Positions 44,360 through 54,459 of a stretch of DNA of 64,000 bases are shown piece after piece. How positions within the stretch are numbered: the first letter of the stretch is position 1; each line of letters begins with the position of its first letter. A model generated the notes under the pieces. It saw nothing but the letters and a program-made list of their open reading frames with translations, was not told the origin of the DNA and ran no database searches. Source of the DNA: JBKCUI01 sp052161605 (GTDB taxonomy: Bacteria > Planctomycetota > Planctomycetia > Pirellulales > Pirellulaceae); assembly GCA_052161605.1 (NCBI GenBank), contig CP197409.1; one strand, given 5' to 3'. Made by a program: the position numbers and the translations under genes.

Positions 44360-45148
44360 ATGTTGAAGGCATTCATTGTTGTCGGTACGGTTGGGCTCTT
44401 GGGTGTGGTTGGGACGGTGGGCCATGTCACCGGATGGAACGATTACGTCATCATTGGAGGTCGAGGCTTTGTCAACTGGGTCTCTGGCCAGGTTCCCACC
44501 TATGTCAAGGTGGAGCAGGTGAAGCTCCTATTGGAGCGGACCAAAGGGGAACTCGAGCAAGCGACTCGAATCCGAGCCCAGCATGAGCTGACGCTCAGCA
44601 AGGCTCGGCAAGCTCTGTCGAAGAGCGAAGCAGAGGAGAGGGTTTCTCAGCAGAATCTGGAAAAGGGGCGGATGAAATTGGTTCGCTTTCAAGAAGAGCC
44701 CTGTGAAGGTGGCGATTCCTCGGTTCTCACCGCTCAGGTCAAGAAAGAGGTCGCCCGCTACAAGTCTCTTCAAGCTCGCGTAGCGATGGAACGTGAGACG
44801 TTAGCCAATTTGCAAGCCGCTTTCCGGAAGCTCGATGATACCATCGCAGCTCGTCACCAAGAGGTTGACTTGTTGGAGAGTCGCTTGGCGATGGTCACGA
44901 GCGGTTTGGAATCGGTCTCGTTGTCGAGCAGCGGTGAGATTGTTGTTCCGAGCGAGAGCAACCTCAACCGATCCTCGCAGTTGCTCGGGCAGCTCGAGGA
45001 TGTGTTAGCGATCGAGCAATCGATTATGAACCAAAGCCGATTGGAAGACGGTTTCGGCACGGGCGAGGATTCGGAGGACTCGCTGGACTTGGTGAGCGAG
45101 TTGGACCAGTTGCTGGGTAAGCCCAATCTACGATTGGGACAGAAGTAG
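44360..45148 (+). CDS. Membrane-anchored coiled-coil protein (copy 2)
   Basis: Identical in its 262 residues to the protein at 21494-22282: membrane anchor MLKAFIVVGTVGLLGVVG, long coiled coil, acidic C-terminus. Start chosen for the same reason (GAGGAG upstream). Divergent from the exported coiled-coil gene, with which it shares a 262 bp promoter region. Confidence 0.8.
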   Translation: MLKAFIVVGTVGLLGVVGTVGHVTGWNDYVIIGGRGFVNWVSGQVPTYVKVEQVKLLLERTKGELEQATRIRAQHELTLSKARQALSKSEAEERVSQQNLEKGRMKLVRFQEEPCEGGDSSVLTAQVKKEVARYKSLQARVAMERETLANLQAAFRKLDDTIAARHQEVDLLESRLAMVTSGLESVSLSSSGEIVVPSESNLNRSSQLLGQLEDVLAIEQSIMNQSRLEDGFGTGEDSEDSLDLVSELDQLLGKPNLRLGQK

Positions 45149-45183
45149 TCCCTGATTCCAGATCGCGGAAAGCTAAAAAAGAC

Positions 45184-45209
45184 GGGGGCAGGGATCGCCC
45201 CCTTTTTTT
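45184..45209 (+). terminator. Strong rho-independent terminator (copy 2)
   Basis: GGGGGC/GCCCCC stem, 7-base loop, seven T residues, as at 22318-22343. Confidence 0.9.
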
Positions 45210-45216
45210 ATGGATG

Positions 45217-45948
45217 CTGTGTCTTTGTCTTTGCAAGCTATCAGCATGCGGCCGAACGTAGTTTCAGTCGACAGATGTTGTTGTGAATGGTTCGCACTGG
45301 AATTCCGTTTGATCGTAGTCGCCCAGCCCCGTTATGGCGCATGATATCAGCGGCGACCAGACCGAGAACCAGACCGAGAATCACAGCGGTGAGCTACCGG
45401 TTACGGGTGTTTCTGCCGCATTGCTCGCAGCACGGGAACGAACGAATCCCTCGACTTCAGATTCGGCTCCACCTGCTCAATCCGAAAGGTTCCCAGCCAC
45501 AACTGATTTGAGTGTCCTTTACGCAGCCGTGGCTCCTCGAAGATTTTTGAGACGATCCCGTTTTGCCTGTCTTTTCTACGAGTGATACGTTTCAACCATC
45601 AATCTTCGCGGAGCTTTTTCTACAAATTCACGATTTTTCCCATAGAAATTGTTACTGGACAGACATGAGCTATCCTTGGCTTTCCTGACGAATGCTGCTG
45701 TCTCGGTAGACAGCCGATTTGGATGGACTCACCCGGCCAGTTGTTGGCTGATTGCTCCTGACGACCTTTGGAAATTGGGGGGCACCTCTTAGCAAATCGA
45801 AAATTCGTTACAATCGGCCCGTTCCGTCGAATTGGTTTCCGGCAAACTGATTCAGACCTGATTTCGGATCCGCCTAGTCATTGCGAACATCGGCGCCCGC
45901 TGCGTCCACCCTTAACGAAAACCTCCCACCAACGCACCTCGCATCATC
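45217..45948. other. Intergenic, no gene seen
   Basis: Right boundary of the island. Contains a short tandem repeat of CAGACCGAGAAC near 45358-45381 and otherwise nothing I can identify. The promoter of the isomerase-like gene should lie near its end. Confidence 0.4.
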
Positions 45949-47568
45949 ATGAAGAAAACCAAGGCCCAACAGGTCTATTTGCTCGCAAGCGGAGATTTGA
46001 GACTGTCCGCGAATCAGGTTTGCTGGCCTGCCCAGTCGGCCATGGAAGAGGCTTTGTCGGCCGCCTTGAACGCGGAGGGATTTGAAGTCGTTCGAGCCCA
46101 TCCTTACGACCCGGAGCAGAAGCATGGCTTCATTTCGAGTCAGAAGCAAGGACTCGACGTGTTCCGCGATTTAGATCCGGATCGTCCCTTGATCGTGGCA
46201 GAGGCGGTCTGGCAATATTCCCATCATGTCCTCGCCGGACTTACAACCCATCGCGGCCCTATCCTGACCGTGGCCAATTGGAGCGGACAATGGCCTGGGT
46301 TGGTCGGCATGTTGAATTTGAATGGGTCACTCACCAAAGCTGGTGTTAAGTATTCTACATTGTGGAGCGAAGACTTCACCGACGAGTTTTTCCGAAAAGG
46401 CCTCCGGCAATGGTTGAAAACCGGAAAAGTCAAACACAAGCTGAATCATGTTCAATCGCTAAGCGATGTTACGATTCCCACATCGATTGCCAAGCTCGGA
46501 CAAACCTTGAGCCGCGAACTAAAGCGTTCCAAGGCCATCATGGGTATCTTTGATGAAGGGTGCATGGGAATGTTCAACGCGATTATTCCCGATCAGCTAT
46601 TGCACAACGTCGGAGTGTTTAAGGAGCGATTGAGTCAATCTGCTCTCTACTATGAAACGCAGCAGACGACGACATCCGAAGCAGAGGCAGTTTATAAATG
46701 GTTCGTTGACCGTGGAATGAAATTCCATACAGGCACGAAGCACGAGACCGATTTGACTAAAGAACAAATCCTAACTCAGTGCAAGATGTATATTGCTGCC
46801 GTTCGGATCGCCGATGATTTTGGATGCGATGCTATCGGCATCCAGTATCAACAAGGGCTTAAAGATCTGCTGCCTGCGAGCGATTTGGTCGAGGGGACGC
46901 TTAATAATTCGGATCGTCCACCGGTAACATCGCGAGATGGCAAGCGAGTCTTGTGGGACGGCAAGCCGGTCCTGCACTTTAACGAAGTCGATGAGTGTGC
47001 AGGTCTCGATGCGCTTTTGACGTATCGCGTACATTCTGCATTAGAGCAACCCGTTGAGAACACCTTGCACGACGTCCGCTGGGGAGATTCGTTTGGGGAC
47101 GATTATGTGTGGGTCTTCTTGATTAGCGGTGCTGCACCGCCTGAGCATTTCATTGATGGTTGGAAGGGTGCTCATGGATACCGACAACCTGCCATGTATT
47201 TTCCGAACGGTGGCAGTACGGTCCATGGGGTATCAAAGCCAGGGCAGATTGTTTGGAGCCGAATTTACGTTCAGAATGAGTCGCTCCATATGGATATTGG
47301 TCGCGGGGGTGTCGTATCGCTTCCTGAAGAAGAAACCCAGCGACGATTGCAAGCCACCACACCGCAGTGGCCCATCATGCACGCCGTCACATACGGAGTC
47401 AGTCGCGATCAGCTCATGGCCAAGCATCAAGCGAATCACATCCAAGTTGCTTATGCCAACGATGCCAAGTCTGCCGACAAGTGCATGCTCGCAAAAGCGT
47501 CGATGGCTGCCGAATTAGGAATCAAGGTCAACGTGTGCGGCACCCGGGAAAAAGGAAAACCCTGGTAG
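45949..47568 (+). CDS. L-fucose/L-arabinose isomerase-like protein
   Basis: A 539-residue cytoplasmic protein with the layout of the fucose/arabinose isomerase superfamily: an N-terminal Rossmann-like part (VYLLASGDLRLSANQVCWPAQ, WQYSHHVLAGL, GPILTVANWSGQWPGLVGMLNLNG), a middle part with GIFDEGCMGMFNAIIPDQ, and a C-terminal barrel with candidate metal ligands (FNEVDECAGLDALL and the later MAKHQANHIQ). Such enzymes interconvert aldose and ketose sugars using Mn2+; the exact sugar cannot be told. It stands alone and converges with the next gene. Confidence 0.85.
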   Translation: MKKTKAQQVYLLASGDLRLSANQVCWPAQSAMEEALSAALNAEGFEVVRAHPYDPEQKHGFISSQKQGLDVFRDLDPDRPLIVAEAVWQYSHHVLAGLTTHRGPILTVANWSGQWPGLVGMLNLNGSLTKAGVKYSTLWSEDFTDEFFRKGLRQWLKTGKVKHKLNHVQSLSDVTIPTSIAKLGQTLSRELKRSKAIMGIFDEGCMGMFNAIIPDQLLHNVGVFKERLSQSALYYETQQTTTSEAEAVYKWFVDRGMKFHTGTKHETDLTKEQILTQCKMYIAAVRIADDFGCDAIGIQYQQGLKDLLPASDLVEGTLNNSDRPPVTSRDGKRVLWDGKPVLHFNEVDECAGLDALLTYRVHSALEQPVENTLHDVRWGDSFGDDYVWVFLISGAAPPEHFIDGWKGAHGYRQPAMYFPNGGSTVHGVSKPGQIVWSRIYVQNESLHMDIGRGGVVSLPEEETQRRLQATTPQWPIMHAVTYGVSRDQLMAKHQANHIQVAYANDAKSADKCMLAKASMAAELGIKVNVCGTREKGKPW

Positions 47569-47597
47569 CAACCGATCAGAATGGAATTCGGTTCCTA

Positions 47598-50500
47598 CTA
47601 GAACCGGAAGAGCATGCTTTTCGAGTTTAGCAAGACGTGGGCGTAGTTTGACCACACTTCAATCTCGCGTTCTTGGGCATTGGTGATTGCTGAGTTGGTA
47701 CTTGCTGAAATTGCTCGCTCTTCTGCGAGAAATTCAAGCGATATTTTGAGCTGCTCATCGCTTGGATTCTTACCAGTTACTGCAATCATCATGCGGCTCG
47801 CTCGCTCTTGGTCGCTGGCGTCTTTTCGGAGTTCTCGTTCCGCCCAGCCCCTCGCAATCCAGTGCAAAAGCGGGTCGTTAATCATTGTGAGAGCTTGGCC
47901 GGGAACGTTGGATGTATTTCGCTTGCCCATTGAACTGAACGGGGTGGGCATATCAAACGCCGTCAGCATGGGATTTAGAAAATTGCGTCGAACCTCCAGA
48001 TACAAGGAACGTCTGCCATCTCCGTTCATGCTGCCGTTGGCACCTGGTCGCCCGCGACCGGTCAGAAAATCAGTTAAGTAAACCCGCGATGTCCCACCGT
48101 TGACCCGCATGTCTAGCTGACCCGCGACGTATAGCAATCCATCGCGAACGGCTTCACCCTCGAGCTTCTTCACGTTGGCAAAGGATAGCAAATCGTTGTT
48201 GGCATCTTCGGCAGGAAATTCACCAGGCGCAACCGATTGTTTGTAAGTATGAGATTCGCAGATGAGCTTGATCAAACTTTTGGGGGACCATTGATTCTTG
48301 CGGAGCTGGACGCTCAAGTAATCGAGAAGCTCGGGGTGGGTGGGCTCGCGACCTTGGACACCGAAATCATCTGGAGTTGACACAATGCCACGACCCATGA
48401 GATGCAACCAAAGTCGATTGACGAATACCCGAGCGACCAGTGGGTTCCGGTCCTCTAGCATTTGCTCGACCAGCTTTAGGCGACCCGAGCCGAGCTGATC
48501 GTCCAGCGGCGATTCCTTTCCTCCCAATGCTTCTAAGAAACGACGGGGCACTTTAGATCCCGGTCGATCGGAATTGCCTCGAATCAAAAGGAAATCGTTC
48601 TCCCCCGTTCCATCCAGCATCGCCATGGCAACCATCGACTCGGCGGGAACCGCTTGCCGGAGCTCCTGCTCTTCCACATGCCACGACCGTACGAAATCTG
48701 TTAGCTCTTCAGATAAGACTGGCTCCGCTGCAATGTGCTTGTTCAGCCAATCCTCGAGCACTAAGCCAATAGCGAAAGGGTTACTGGCGTCTGGCGTGCC
48801 TTGTTCGGTTTGCTCCCAAGCGTCTTGTTTCAAAAAGGCAGCCACATCGTTCGCGGCCACGCTTACAGCCTGCGATGCAAACTCTCCGGACGGTACACCG
48901 CCGATCACTTGGTAGAGCTCGAAGGCTTGATCATCGAGGGGGGAAATTTCTACGTGGATCCGTTTACCTTTGTAACGAGACAATCCATGGCTTGAGACCC
49001 AACGAATCTCGGAAGGATTTTCCGATTTGGAATCCAAGAGCATTTCGCCATGTAGCGGCCCATTCACCAATCGATGGGAGTCGACAACCGTAAACGCCCG
49101 AAAATTGCCTCGCACCAAGAAGGACAAACGATCTGAGTCCAGCGTAAAGGTGGGAGTCAGGAAAGTCTTGTGGGCATGATGAACTTGATTGTTTCTATTG
49201 CTGGCGTTGGTTGTTTGAAGCTTAGATTTCTGATGCAACCAAAAAGGATCTGCCGCGACCGACGGGCTACTGCTAACGCGAAAAGCAAATTGCTTGGAAT
49301 CTTGATTGTTATGCAGGATCGCGATCTCGCCGACGCTCGTGGGGGCATCCCCAAAGGCTTGGCCATTGATTCGATGATCGGCGACCGTTAAGATCCGGCT
49401 ATCGAATTTGACTTGCTCGTGATCAGCAGGTAATGGCTGGGCTGATGTCAACGTGAAGCTGGCGTTGCCATCGGATGGATAAGCTTTGTCCCACGCTGCC
49501 TGAATGAGCTTGGTCAGAGGAGCTTGCTTCGCTTGACGCAGGGCCTTTAATTGCTGAGCAATCTTGTCTTCAGCAAGATCGGTTTCAAATCGAACCATGC
49601 GGTAGTGGCTAGAACGGAGCACGCCAAACAAGGCATAATAGTCTTCGGTGCTAATCGCATCGAACTTGTGATCATGACAACGTGCGCACGAGACGGTCAA
49701 ACCTAGAAATGTCTTCGAGAAGACATCAACCATGTTATCAAAACGATCGGTTTCATCCTTTCGCGCGTCGACTGGAGAGTGCACCCATTCTCCTAAATGC
49801 CAAAAACCGGTTCCCAAGATAGATTCATTCCACTGGCTAACTGGGTGTCGTCGCGGTGTGGGTAGCAAATCTCCCGCGATGTGCTCGGCAAGGAATTGAT
49901 CGTAGGAAAGCCCATCATTCCAAGCTCGAACGACATAGTCACGATAATGCTCGGCACCCGGGGTATCTTCGTCGAATTCGTGGCCACGCGATTGCGCATA
50001 ACGAACAAGGTCTAGCCAGTGCCGTGCGAATCGAACTCCGAATTGAGGATCGGCTAGCAAGGTGTCGAGATATTGCGAATACCAGTCAGGGCCCGATTCT
50101 CGACTCCATCGGTCTACTGTTTCAAGCGATGGAGGTAGCCCGAGCAGATCCCAGTGAAGTCGCGTTATGAGCGTGTTGCGATCGGCCAAGGGAGCTGGCT
50201 GCAATCCACGTGTCTTTAGTTTGTCTCCGATGAAAGCATCGATCACGTTCGCTTGACCCGGCAACGAAATGACACTTGGGATGGCTGGTTGCACGATAGG
50301 CTGCCACACCCAGTGTGAGTTCTTGCGTTCGTGCAAATCAAAGACTTCGAGATTCGTATCCCCTTCTGGGACCGCTTCGTCCGGCCAGTAAGCCCCTTGC
50401 CGAACCCATTCGGTGAGAACGTCGATTTCGTTTTGTGGCAGCTTGCCCGACGGGGGCATTTCGTAGCCTTCGTACCGAACCGCCTGTAGCAGGAGACTTT

Positions 50501-50840
50501 GATCGAGGTTGTCTCGATCGAGCGACGAGCCCGAATCTCCTCCCTGTTCGAGAAGAGAAATGTGATCCAGTCTGAGATTCCCCTCGATTCGCGTTGCAGA
50601 AGCACTGTGGCATTCGTAGCAACGTTCGATCAGGATCGGGCGGACCTTGCGCTCAAAGAAATCGCTATCGTCACCCGGCATCGGTGCAGCTGCTTGCGTC
50701 GACGTATGCACGGAGCTGGCACTGAGCAGACATCCTATTAAGGTCAAAAAGGCAACCAATTGCACAGGAATTCGCTGTAAGATATTTGCAACTTGTGCTA
50801 GCGGCGATCGAGTCCGCCAAAGGGTACTGTTGTGCATCAT
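47598..50840 (-). CDS. PSCyt1 / DUF1549 / DUF1553 planctomycete protein
   Basis: A 1080-residue exported protein. Hydrophobic signal about 27-48; planctomycete cytochrome C domain with CYECH at 74-78 and the MPPSGKLP motif; DUF1549 (about 195-400, with CARCHDHKFDAIS); a middle region of beta strands that may be a concanavalin-like insert; DUF1553 (about 770-1040). CYECH is a classical CXXCH, so haem binding is likely here. Function is not established. The 5' end of a related gene is found decayed at 58.2 kb. Confidence 0.9.
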   Translation of the reverse strand: MMHNSTLWRTRSPLAQVANILQRIPVQLVAFLTLIGCLLSASSVHTSTQAAAPMPGDDSDFFERKVRPILIERCYECHSASATRIEGNLRLDHISLLEQGGDSGSSLDRDNLDQSLLLQAVRYEGYEMPPSGKLPQNEIDVLTEWVRQGAYWPDEAVPEGDTNLEVFDLHERKNSHWVWQPIVQPAIPSVISLPGQANVIDAFIGDKLKTRGLQPAPLADRNTLITRLHWDLLGLPPSLETVDRWSRESGPDWYSQYLDTLLADPQFGVRFARHWLDLVRYAQSRGHEFDEDTPGAEHYRDYVVRAWNDGLSYDQFLAEHIAGDLLPTPRRHPVSQWNESILGTGFWHLGEWVHSPVDARKDETDRFDNMVDVFSKTFLGLTVSCARCHDHKFDAISTEDYYALFGVLRSSHYRMVRFETDLAEDKIAQQLKALRQAKQAPLTKLIQAAWDKAYPSDGNASFTLTSAQPLPADHEQVKFDSRILTVADHRINGQAFGDAPTSVGEIAILHNNQDSKQFAFRVSSSPSVAADPFWLHQKSKLQTTNASNRNNQVHHAHKTFLTPTFTLDSDRLSFLVRGNFRAFTVVDSHRLVNGPLHGEMLLDSKSENPSEIRWVSSHGLSRYKGKRIHVEISPLDDQAFELYQVIGGVPSGEFASQAVSVAANDVAAFLKQDAWEQTEQGTPDASNPFAIGLVLEDWLNKHIAAEPVLSEELTDFVRSWHVEEQELRQAVPAESMVAMAMLDGTGENDFLLIRGNSDRPGSKVPRRFLEALGGKESPLDDQLGSGRLKLVEQMLEDRNPLVARVFVNRLWLHLMGRGIVSTPDDFGVQGREPTHPELLDYLSVQLRKNQWSPKSLIKLICESHTYKQSVAPGEFPAEDANNDLLSFANVKKLEGEAVRDGLLYVAGQLDMRVNGGTSRVYLTDFLTGRGRPGANGSMNGDGRRSLYLEVRRNFLNPMLTAFDMPTPFSSMGKRNTSNVPGQALTMINDPLLHWIARGWAERELRKDASDQERASRMMIAVTGKNPSDEQLKISLEFLAEERAISASTNSAITNAQEREIEVWSNYAHVLLNSKSMLFRF

Positions 50841-51495
50841 GGAAAGTTGCTGGGGAGGGGGGCTTGAGGAAGGATCATCTATTCTAGATCGAAACAGTCG
50901 ATTCGGGAAATAGAAGTTCAGAACTCCTGATCTGGATTATGAAACGCATGTATTTCTCCAGGTATTCATTCCGGAGACAGGAAAATATCATGGAACAATC
51001 TTTTACGTGAAGAGTCGGTGGCCCATGTTTTGGTCGTCCCGTTAGGGACGAAATGTTAGTTTGTTGCGGTCATTCAGCGCAAATGACATTATGTCCCTAA
51101 CGGGACATGTGGGGAGTATCGGGCTACTGTTTACTACCGATATTTCGTCCCTAACGGGACGAATTTTCCGTGGCCTTACCTGAATGGGATAGTCAGTAGA
51201 CAGAGACCAAACATGCCAACACAATTCCCGCCCAGATCAGCGGTTCTGAAGTTTCGCTTCTTCAGCCTTTTCTGCGTTTTGGATGCCTGCTTCGACGTTG
51301 TCTTGTTCCAGCATGAACCCATCCATTGGAACCGTTGCGAAGAGTCATTATATGCCAGGGGAACATTTGGCGGACATAAGATCAGGGCGGGGACGTACCA
51401 CGGACTTCTAGTCCGTCGCTGAGCAATGCAGCACGATTGCAACAGTTGGGTGACACGTCCCTGAGCCCCGTAACGAAACAACCAGAACGAGAGAA
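50841..51495. other. Repeat-rich intergenic region
   Basis: No gene supported. It holds three palindromic units: 51035-51050 (CGTCCCGTTAGGGACG), 51092-51107 (TGTCCCTAACGGGACA) and 51146-51161 (CGTCCCTAACGGGACG). Segments 50901-50976 and 51130-51302 recur, joined together, at 58244-58492. Confidence 0.7.
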
Positions 51496-52464
51496 TCAAA
51501 ACTCTCTGCTAGAATCGCTTTGGCCATCATGACGGTTGCCACTGAAACGATGAATGTCTCGATCGAGGTTGTACGGAAGCCATCGGACCGAACCATCGCA
51601 ATACGCCATCCCAAAACCCACCCAATGGGCCGACCCAAACACTCGCACATGAAACTCTCTCGCGTCACGCATCGGAGCGTCCAGCGTCCAGCGATTCAAA
51701 TCGAGATCCACACCAGAAAATATACTCTGGTCGTAACCCAGATCCTTGTCGGTGTAATAACCCACCGTAGAAACATACTTTTCGCCGATCGCATAGGTAT
51801 TCGAAAGACCATCAGTGATATCCCCCGCACGAACTCGACTCCTAAGAAACGAGATTCCCGTCGCTGGGCCGGTGGGAGTCCACGGATAGTCTCTCCGTTC
51901 CGCCTCAGCATACGATGGTGGGCCTCCGTCTGTATTGGTGATATAGTCCCCCTCGTTGATCGCATAGTCGGTCTTGGGGACGAAAACTTGATAGGTCGCG
52001 TTGACGGGCTTCGCTGAGATCGAGGCTAACGACAAGAGATCTCCGGGGCGGCTCGGACAACGGACGACGGCCAAAGGGGTTCGGCTAATCTCGGTTCGCC
52101 AATCGAGCTGGCCAAAGGGATCGTTGGCATCCCCTGATGGCAAATTCACTTCGATAAAACCGGTCAAGTGATAGATCCACCCACCAGGTTGTTTGGGACC
52201 GAATCCGCGGGTGGGGTCGGCGATCCATCGATACCCCCATCCGTTGGAGGGGAAGAATTTATGAGACGCTTCGAAGGACTGGGACGCGAGTCCGAGCTGC
52301 CGCAGATTGTTCTGGCACTGCGTTCTCCGGGCCGCTTCGCGGGCGCTTTGGACGGCCGGAATGAGCAAACCGACGAGAACACCGATGATCGAGATCACCA
52401 CCAACAGTTCGATCAGTGTCATCCCGCGATTCGGGATATCTCGCTTCAGAAGATAAGGGCTCAT
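51496..52464 (-). CDS. DUF1559 prepilin-like protein
   Basis: A 322-residue protein. Start at 52464, where ATG overlaps the upstream TGA (ATGA). The N-terminus has a type IV prepilin-type methylation signal, RGMTLIELLVVISIIG, followed by the DUF1559 start (QSAREAARRTQCQNNLRQLG), and the end carries the H-X9-DG motif as HWVGFGMAYCDGSVRW. These pseudopilin-like proteins are massively expanded in planctomycetes, with unknown function, possibly in surface fibres or secretion. Translational coupling pairs it with the membrane protein upstream. Confidence 0.92.
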   Translation of the reverse strand: MSPYLLKRDIPNRGMTLIELLVVISIIGVLVGLLIPAVQSAREAARRTQCQNNLRQLGLASQSFEASHKFFPSNGWGYRWIADPTRGFGPKQPGGWIYHLTGFIEVNLPSGDANDPFGQLDWRTEISRTPLAVVRCPSRPGDLLSLASISAKPVNATYQVFVPKTDYAINEGDYITNTDGGPPSYAEAERRDYPWTPTGPATGISFLRSRVRAGDITDGLSNTYAIGEKYVSTVGYYTDKDLGYDQSIFSGVDLDLNRWTLDAPMRDAREFHVRVFGSAHWVGFGMAYCDGSVRWLPYNLDRDIHRFSGNRHDGQSDSSREF

Positions 52465-53573
52465 AGCTTTCGTTTTTTGTAAAAGTAGAAAGCCGCAGCC
52501 AGTGCTCCCGAAGCGAGAAAGAGCAACCACCAGCCCAAGTTCGATTTCTTGCTCTTTTCGACCTCGGTAGCGATCGTCTTTTGTTTCACTTGCTCGCATC
52601 GGTCAATAACCATGACATCTGGGGGAATTGGAATTTGAAGCCGCTCTTCCGGAAAGCGGTCGAGAATTTTAACACCCGAGAGTTTGGTGGTCGTCGAAAG
52701 GTAAATTTTTGGAGATGCCAGCGAGCGGCCGTCGAGGGAGTGGTAATCCTTCTTAATAACTCGCAGGATGGTCTTCGGGAGTGTCTTTCCCGAAAAGTCC
52801 GCATAGCCGAAGTCCGTTGCCCAACTGTATTTTTCTAGGGCTGGTTCGTCGAAATAGTCATGTTTGTACTCAGAGACCATCGTCGATAATTCTCTCAGAA
52901 GTACAAGCTGATTACTGCGGAAACCAAAATACATCGACATCGTTCGCTCGTTAATCCCTTTCCCGATGTTGGTCGAGGATAGGATAACGCAATCGCCAAG
53001 TTCTGGATCGGTGACTCTCCCTTTCCATGACATAGTATTGATTCGCTTTTGGAAGCGATCTTTCTCGATGTCCTTAAAGGTATTCAATGCCGTTATCTCG
53101 ACCAAGCCGCAGAAAGTGAGGGAAAGGAGTCCTGGCTGCTCACACAGTCGTTCCACCTGCAACAGTTTTCGACTCTTGGAGTAGTGATATATCGAACCCG
53201 AGATTCCATCAAAGATCTTCACGAATACCTTCTCATCCGGAGCTGTCAGATGTACAAAGTGCTGCTCGTTTGACAGGATTAACTCATGGCGTCGTGTCCC
53301 CTCGTAAAGTTTCAGCTTTTGCGAATAACCTGATGAGGCCGAATCTGATAATTCCGGGGCGGAATACGTTTCACCTCCTGTTTCCTGAGCGGAGAACCAA
53401 AGAGTTTTCCCCTTAAACTGAGACGAGTAATTCTCCAAACCGGAGACGATGTACGGCACCCTCTCCGCCTCGGGCAATGCCTCAATCGTACCTAGGTCTG
53501 GAAACACAAGATGACCAAGGACGAGCGACAAAACAAATCGAACCGCGAACAGCCCATGATAAAAAAATATCAC
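52461..53573 (-). CDS. Exported protein with C-terminal membrane anchor
   Basis: A 370-residue protein starting with GTG, supported by AGGAG 7 bases upstream. N-terminal hydrophobic signal (about 2-24), a soluble beta-rich domain (about 30-335), then GWWLLFLASGALAAAFYFY and a KKRKL tail: outside with a cytoplasmic stop. No family recognised. Its stop overlaps the start of the DUF1559 gene, suggesting a functional pair. Confidence 0.78.
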   Translation of the reverse strand: MIFFYHGLFAVRFVLSLVLGHLVFPDLGTIEALPEAERVPYIVSGLENYSSQFKGKTLWFSAQETGGETYSAPELSDSASSGYSQKLKLYEGTRRHELILSNEQHFVHLTAPDEKVFVKIFDGISGSIYHYSKSRKLLQVERLCEQPGLLSLTFCGLVEITALNTFKDIEKDRFQKRINTMSWKGRVTDPELGDCVILSSTNIGKGINERTMSMYFGFRSNQLVLLRELSTMVSEYKHDYFDEPALEKYSWATDFGYADFSGKTLPKTILRVIKKDYHSLDGRSLASPKIYLSTTTKLSGVKILDRFPEERLQIPIPPDVMVIDRCEQVKQKTIATEVEKSKKSNLGWWLLFLASGALAAAFYFYKKRKL

Positions 53574-53975
53574 AACACGTCTCCTGATTGTCTGCGTTTA
53601 GGTTTACGGTAGCGAAACTCGTGCGAGAGTTTTGAATTCGAGCGAGTTTTCGAAAGTCTTGGCGACTTCCTCTACGGAAGGCCCTAATCCTCAACTCTGA
53701 CGAGCCGCGGATGGATTTTCCTTGGAACCAGCCCAAGGAACAACGCGGACTTTATTAAGCCCCATATCGTCTAATGAATAAGCGGAGCAGCGCGAGCTGC
53801 CCGGTAAATCGCCTCGAAAACGCGGGGAAAACCGGACTGCTCGCGCTTTTTCGCTAAAACAGAGAGCATTCGTTGAACGCTATTGGCATTGAACCCTACC
53901 AAAATGCTCCGACTTAAAAAACACGTAGGGCGAATCACGCCTAAGGCAAGGAACTGCAAATCCGAACGGCATCAA
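53574..53975. other. Intergenic, no gene seen
   Basis: About 400 bp with no convincing reading frame; frames present lack ribosome binding sites or protein-like composition. The right end contains AGGAG just ahead of the GTG start of the anchored protein. Confidence 0.4.
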
Positions 53976-54374
53976 TCACTCAGGATCAAAACAATAATAA
54001 TCTGATATTGATCTTGTTCCAATTTGTGCGTAATAATCTCCAGTAAAGGAGGCGATACGCGGATAGCTAGCATTACATGGAGAAGAGCAGGATGTTTCGG
54101 GAAATGAGTTAACCTGAACAAGATTCGGCGGGCCCATTATGCCGGTTTGCCCCGCTGTCGTGTAAATGAAATTGGAAACTTTAACGCCGTTGCGATGCAG
54201 GCATTCGAATTCAGCCGGCTGCCCGATGCCCGGCTCTAACTCGATCAAACCGGCTTCAATATTTGAATCACAAAGCCATAAGCATCCATCGTTGCTCAAA
54301 GCGACGAAACCTAATGGGAATAACAATCCCATCAATCCCGAGACTAACCTAGTCGACATTTTGAAAATCATCAT
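53976..54374 (-). CDS. Small exported Cys-rich protein
   Basis: A 132-residue protein. ATG at 54374 follows GGGAG by about 10 bases. Signal peptide about 1-28, then a short domain with cysteines in CLWLCDSN, FECLH, SCSSPC and YCFD, likely disulphide-bonded. No family recognised. It lies about 85 bp after the DUF1573 gene, same direction. Confidence 0.65.
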   Translation of the reverse strand: MMIFKMSTRLVSGLMGLLFPLGFVALSNDGCLWLCDSNIEAGLIELEPGIGQPAEFECLHRNGVKVSNFIYTTAGQTGIMGPPNLVQVNSFPETSCSSPCNASYPRIASFTGDYYAQIGTRSISDYYCFDPE

Positions 54375-54459
54375 AGCTTACTTTCTCCCTACAAATTCCA
54401 AAAAAGCTTTCAATGTACCTCAAAAATGCGGTGATACTCCGCTCACTTCGCCCCTCCTC

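Larger units (their letters stand above)
43085..45216. repeat. 2.13 kb duplicated block, copy 2
   Basis: Near-identical to 20219-22350. The left edge lies 18 bp upstream of the caspase-FGE start codon, so the caspase gene's upstream region is partly inside the block. Beyond both edges the sequences differ at once. Confidence 0.95.

Noticed and set aside
51001..51180. Palindromic repeats as a CRISPR array
   Set aside because: Units are short, differ in orientation and spacing, and no cas gene is present.
53771..53959. 62-residue leftward frame after the small Cys-rich gene
   Set aside because: TTG start without Shine-Dalgarno, Arg-rich and without recognisable pattern.
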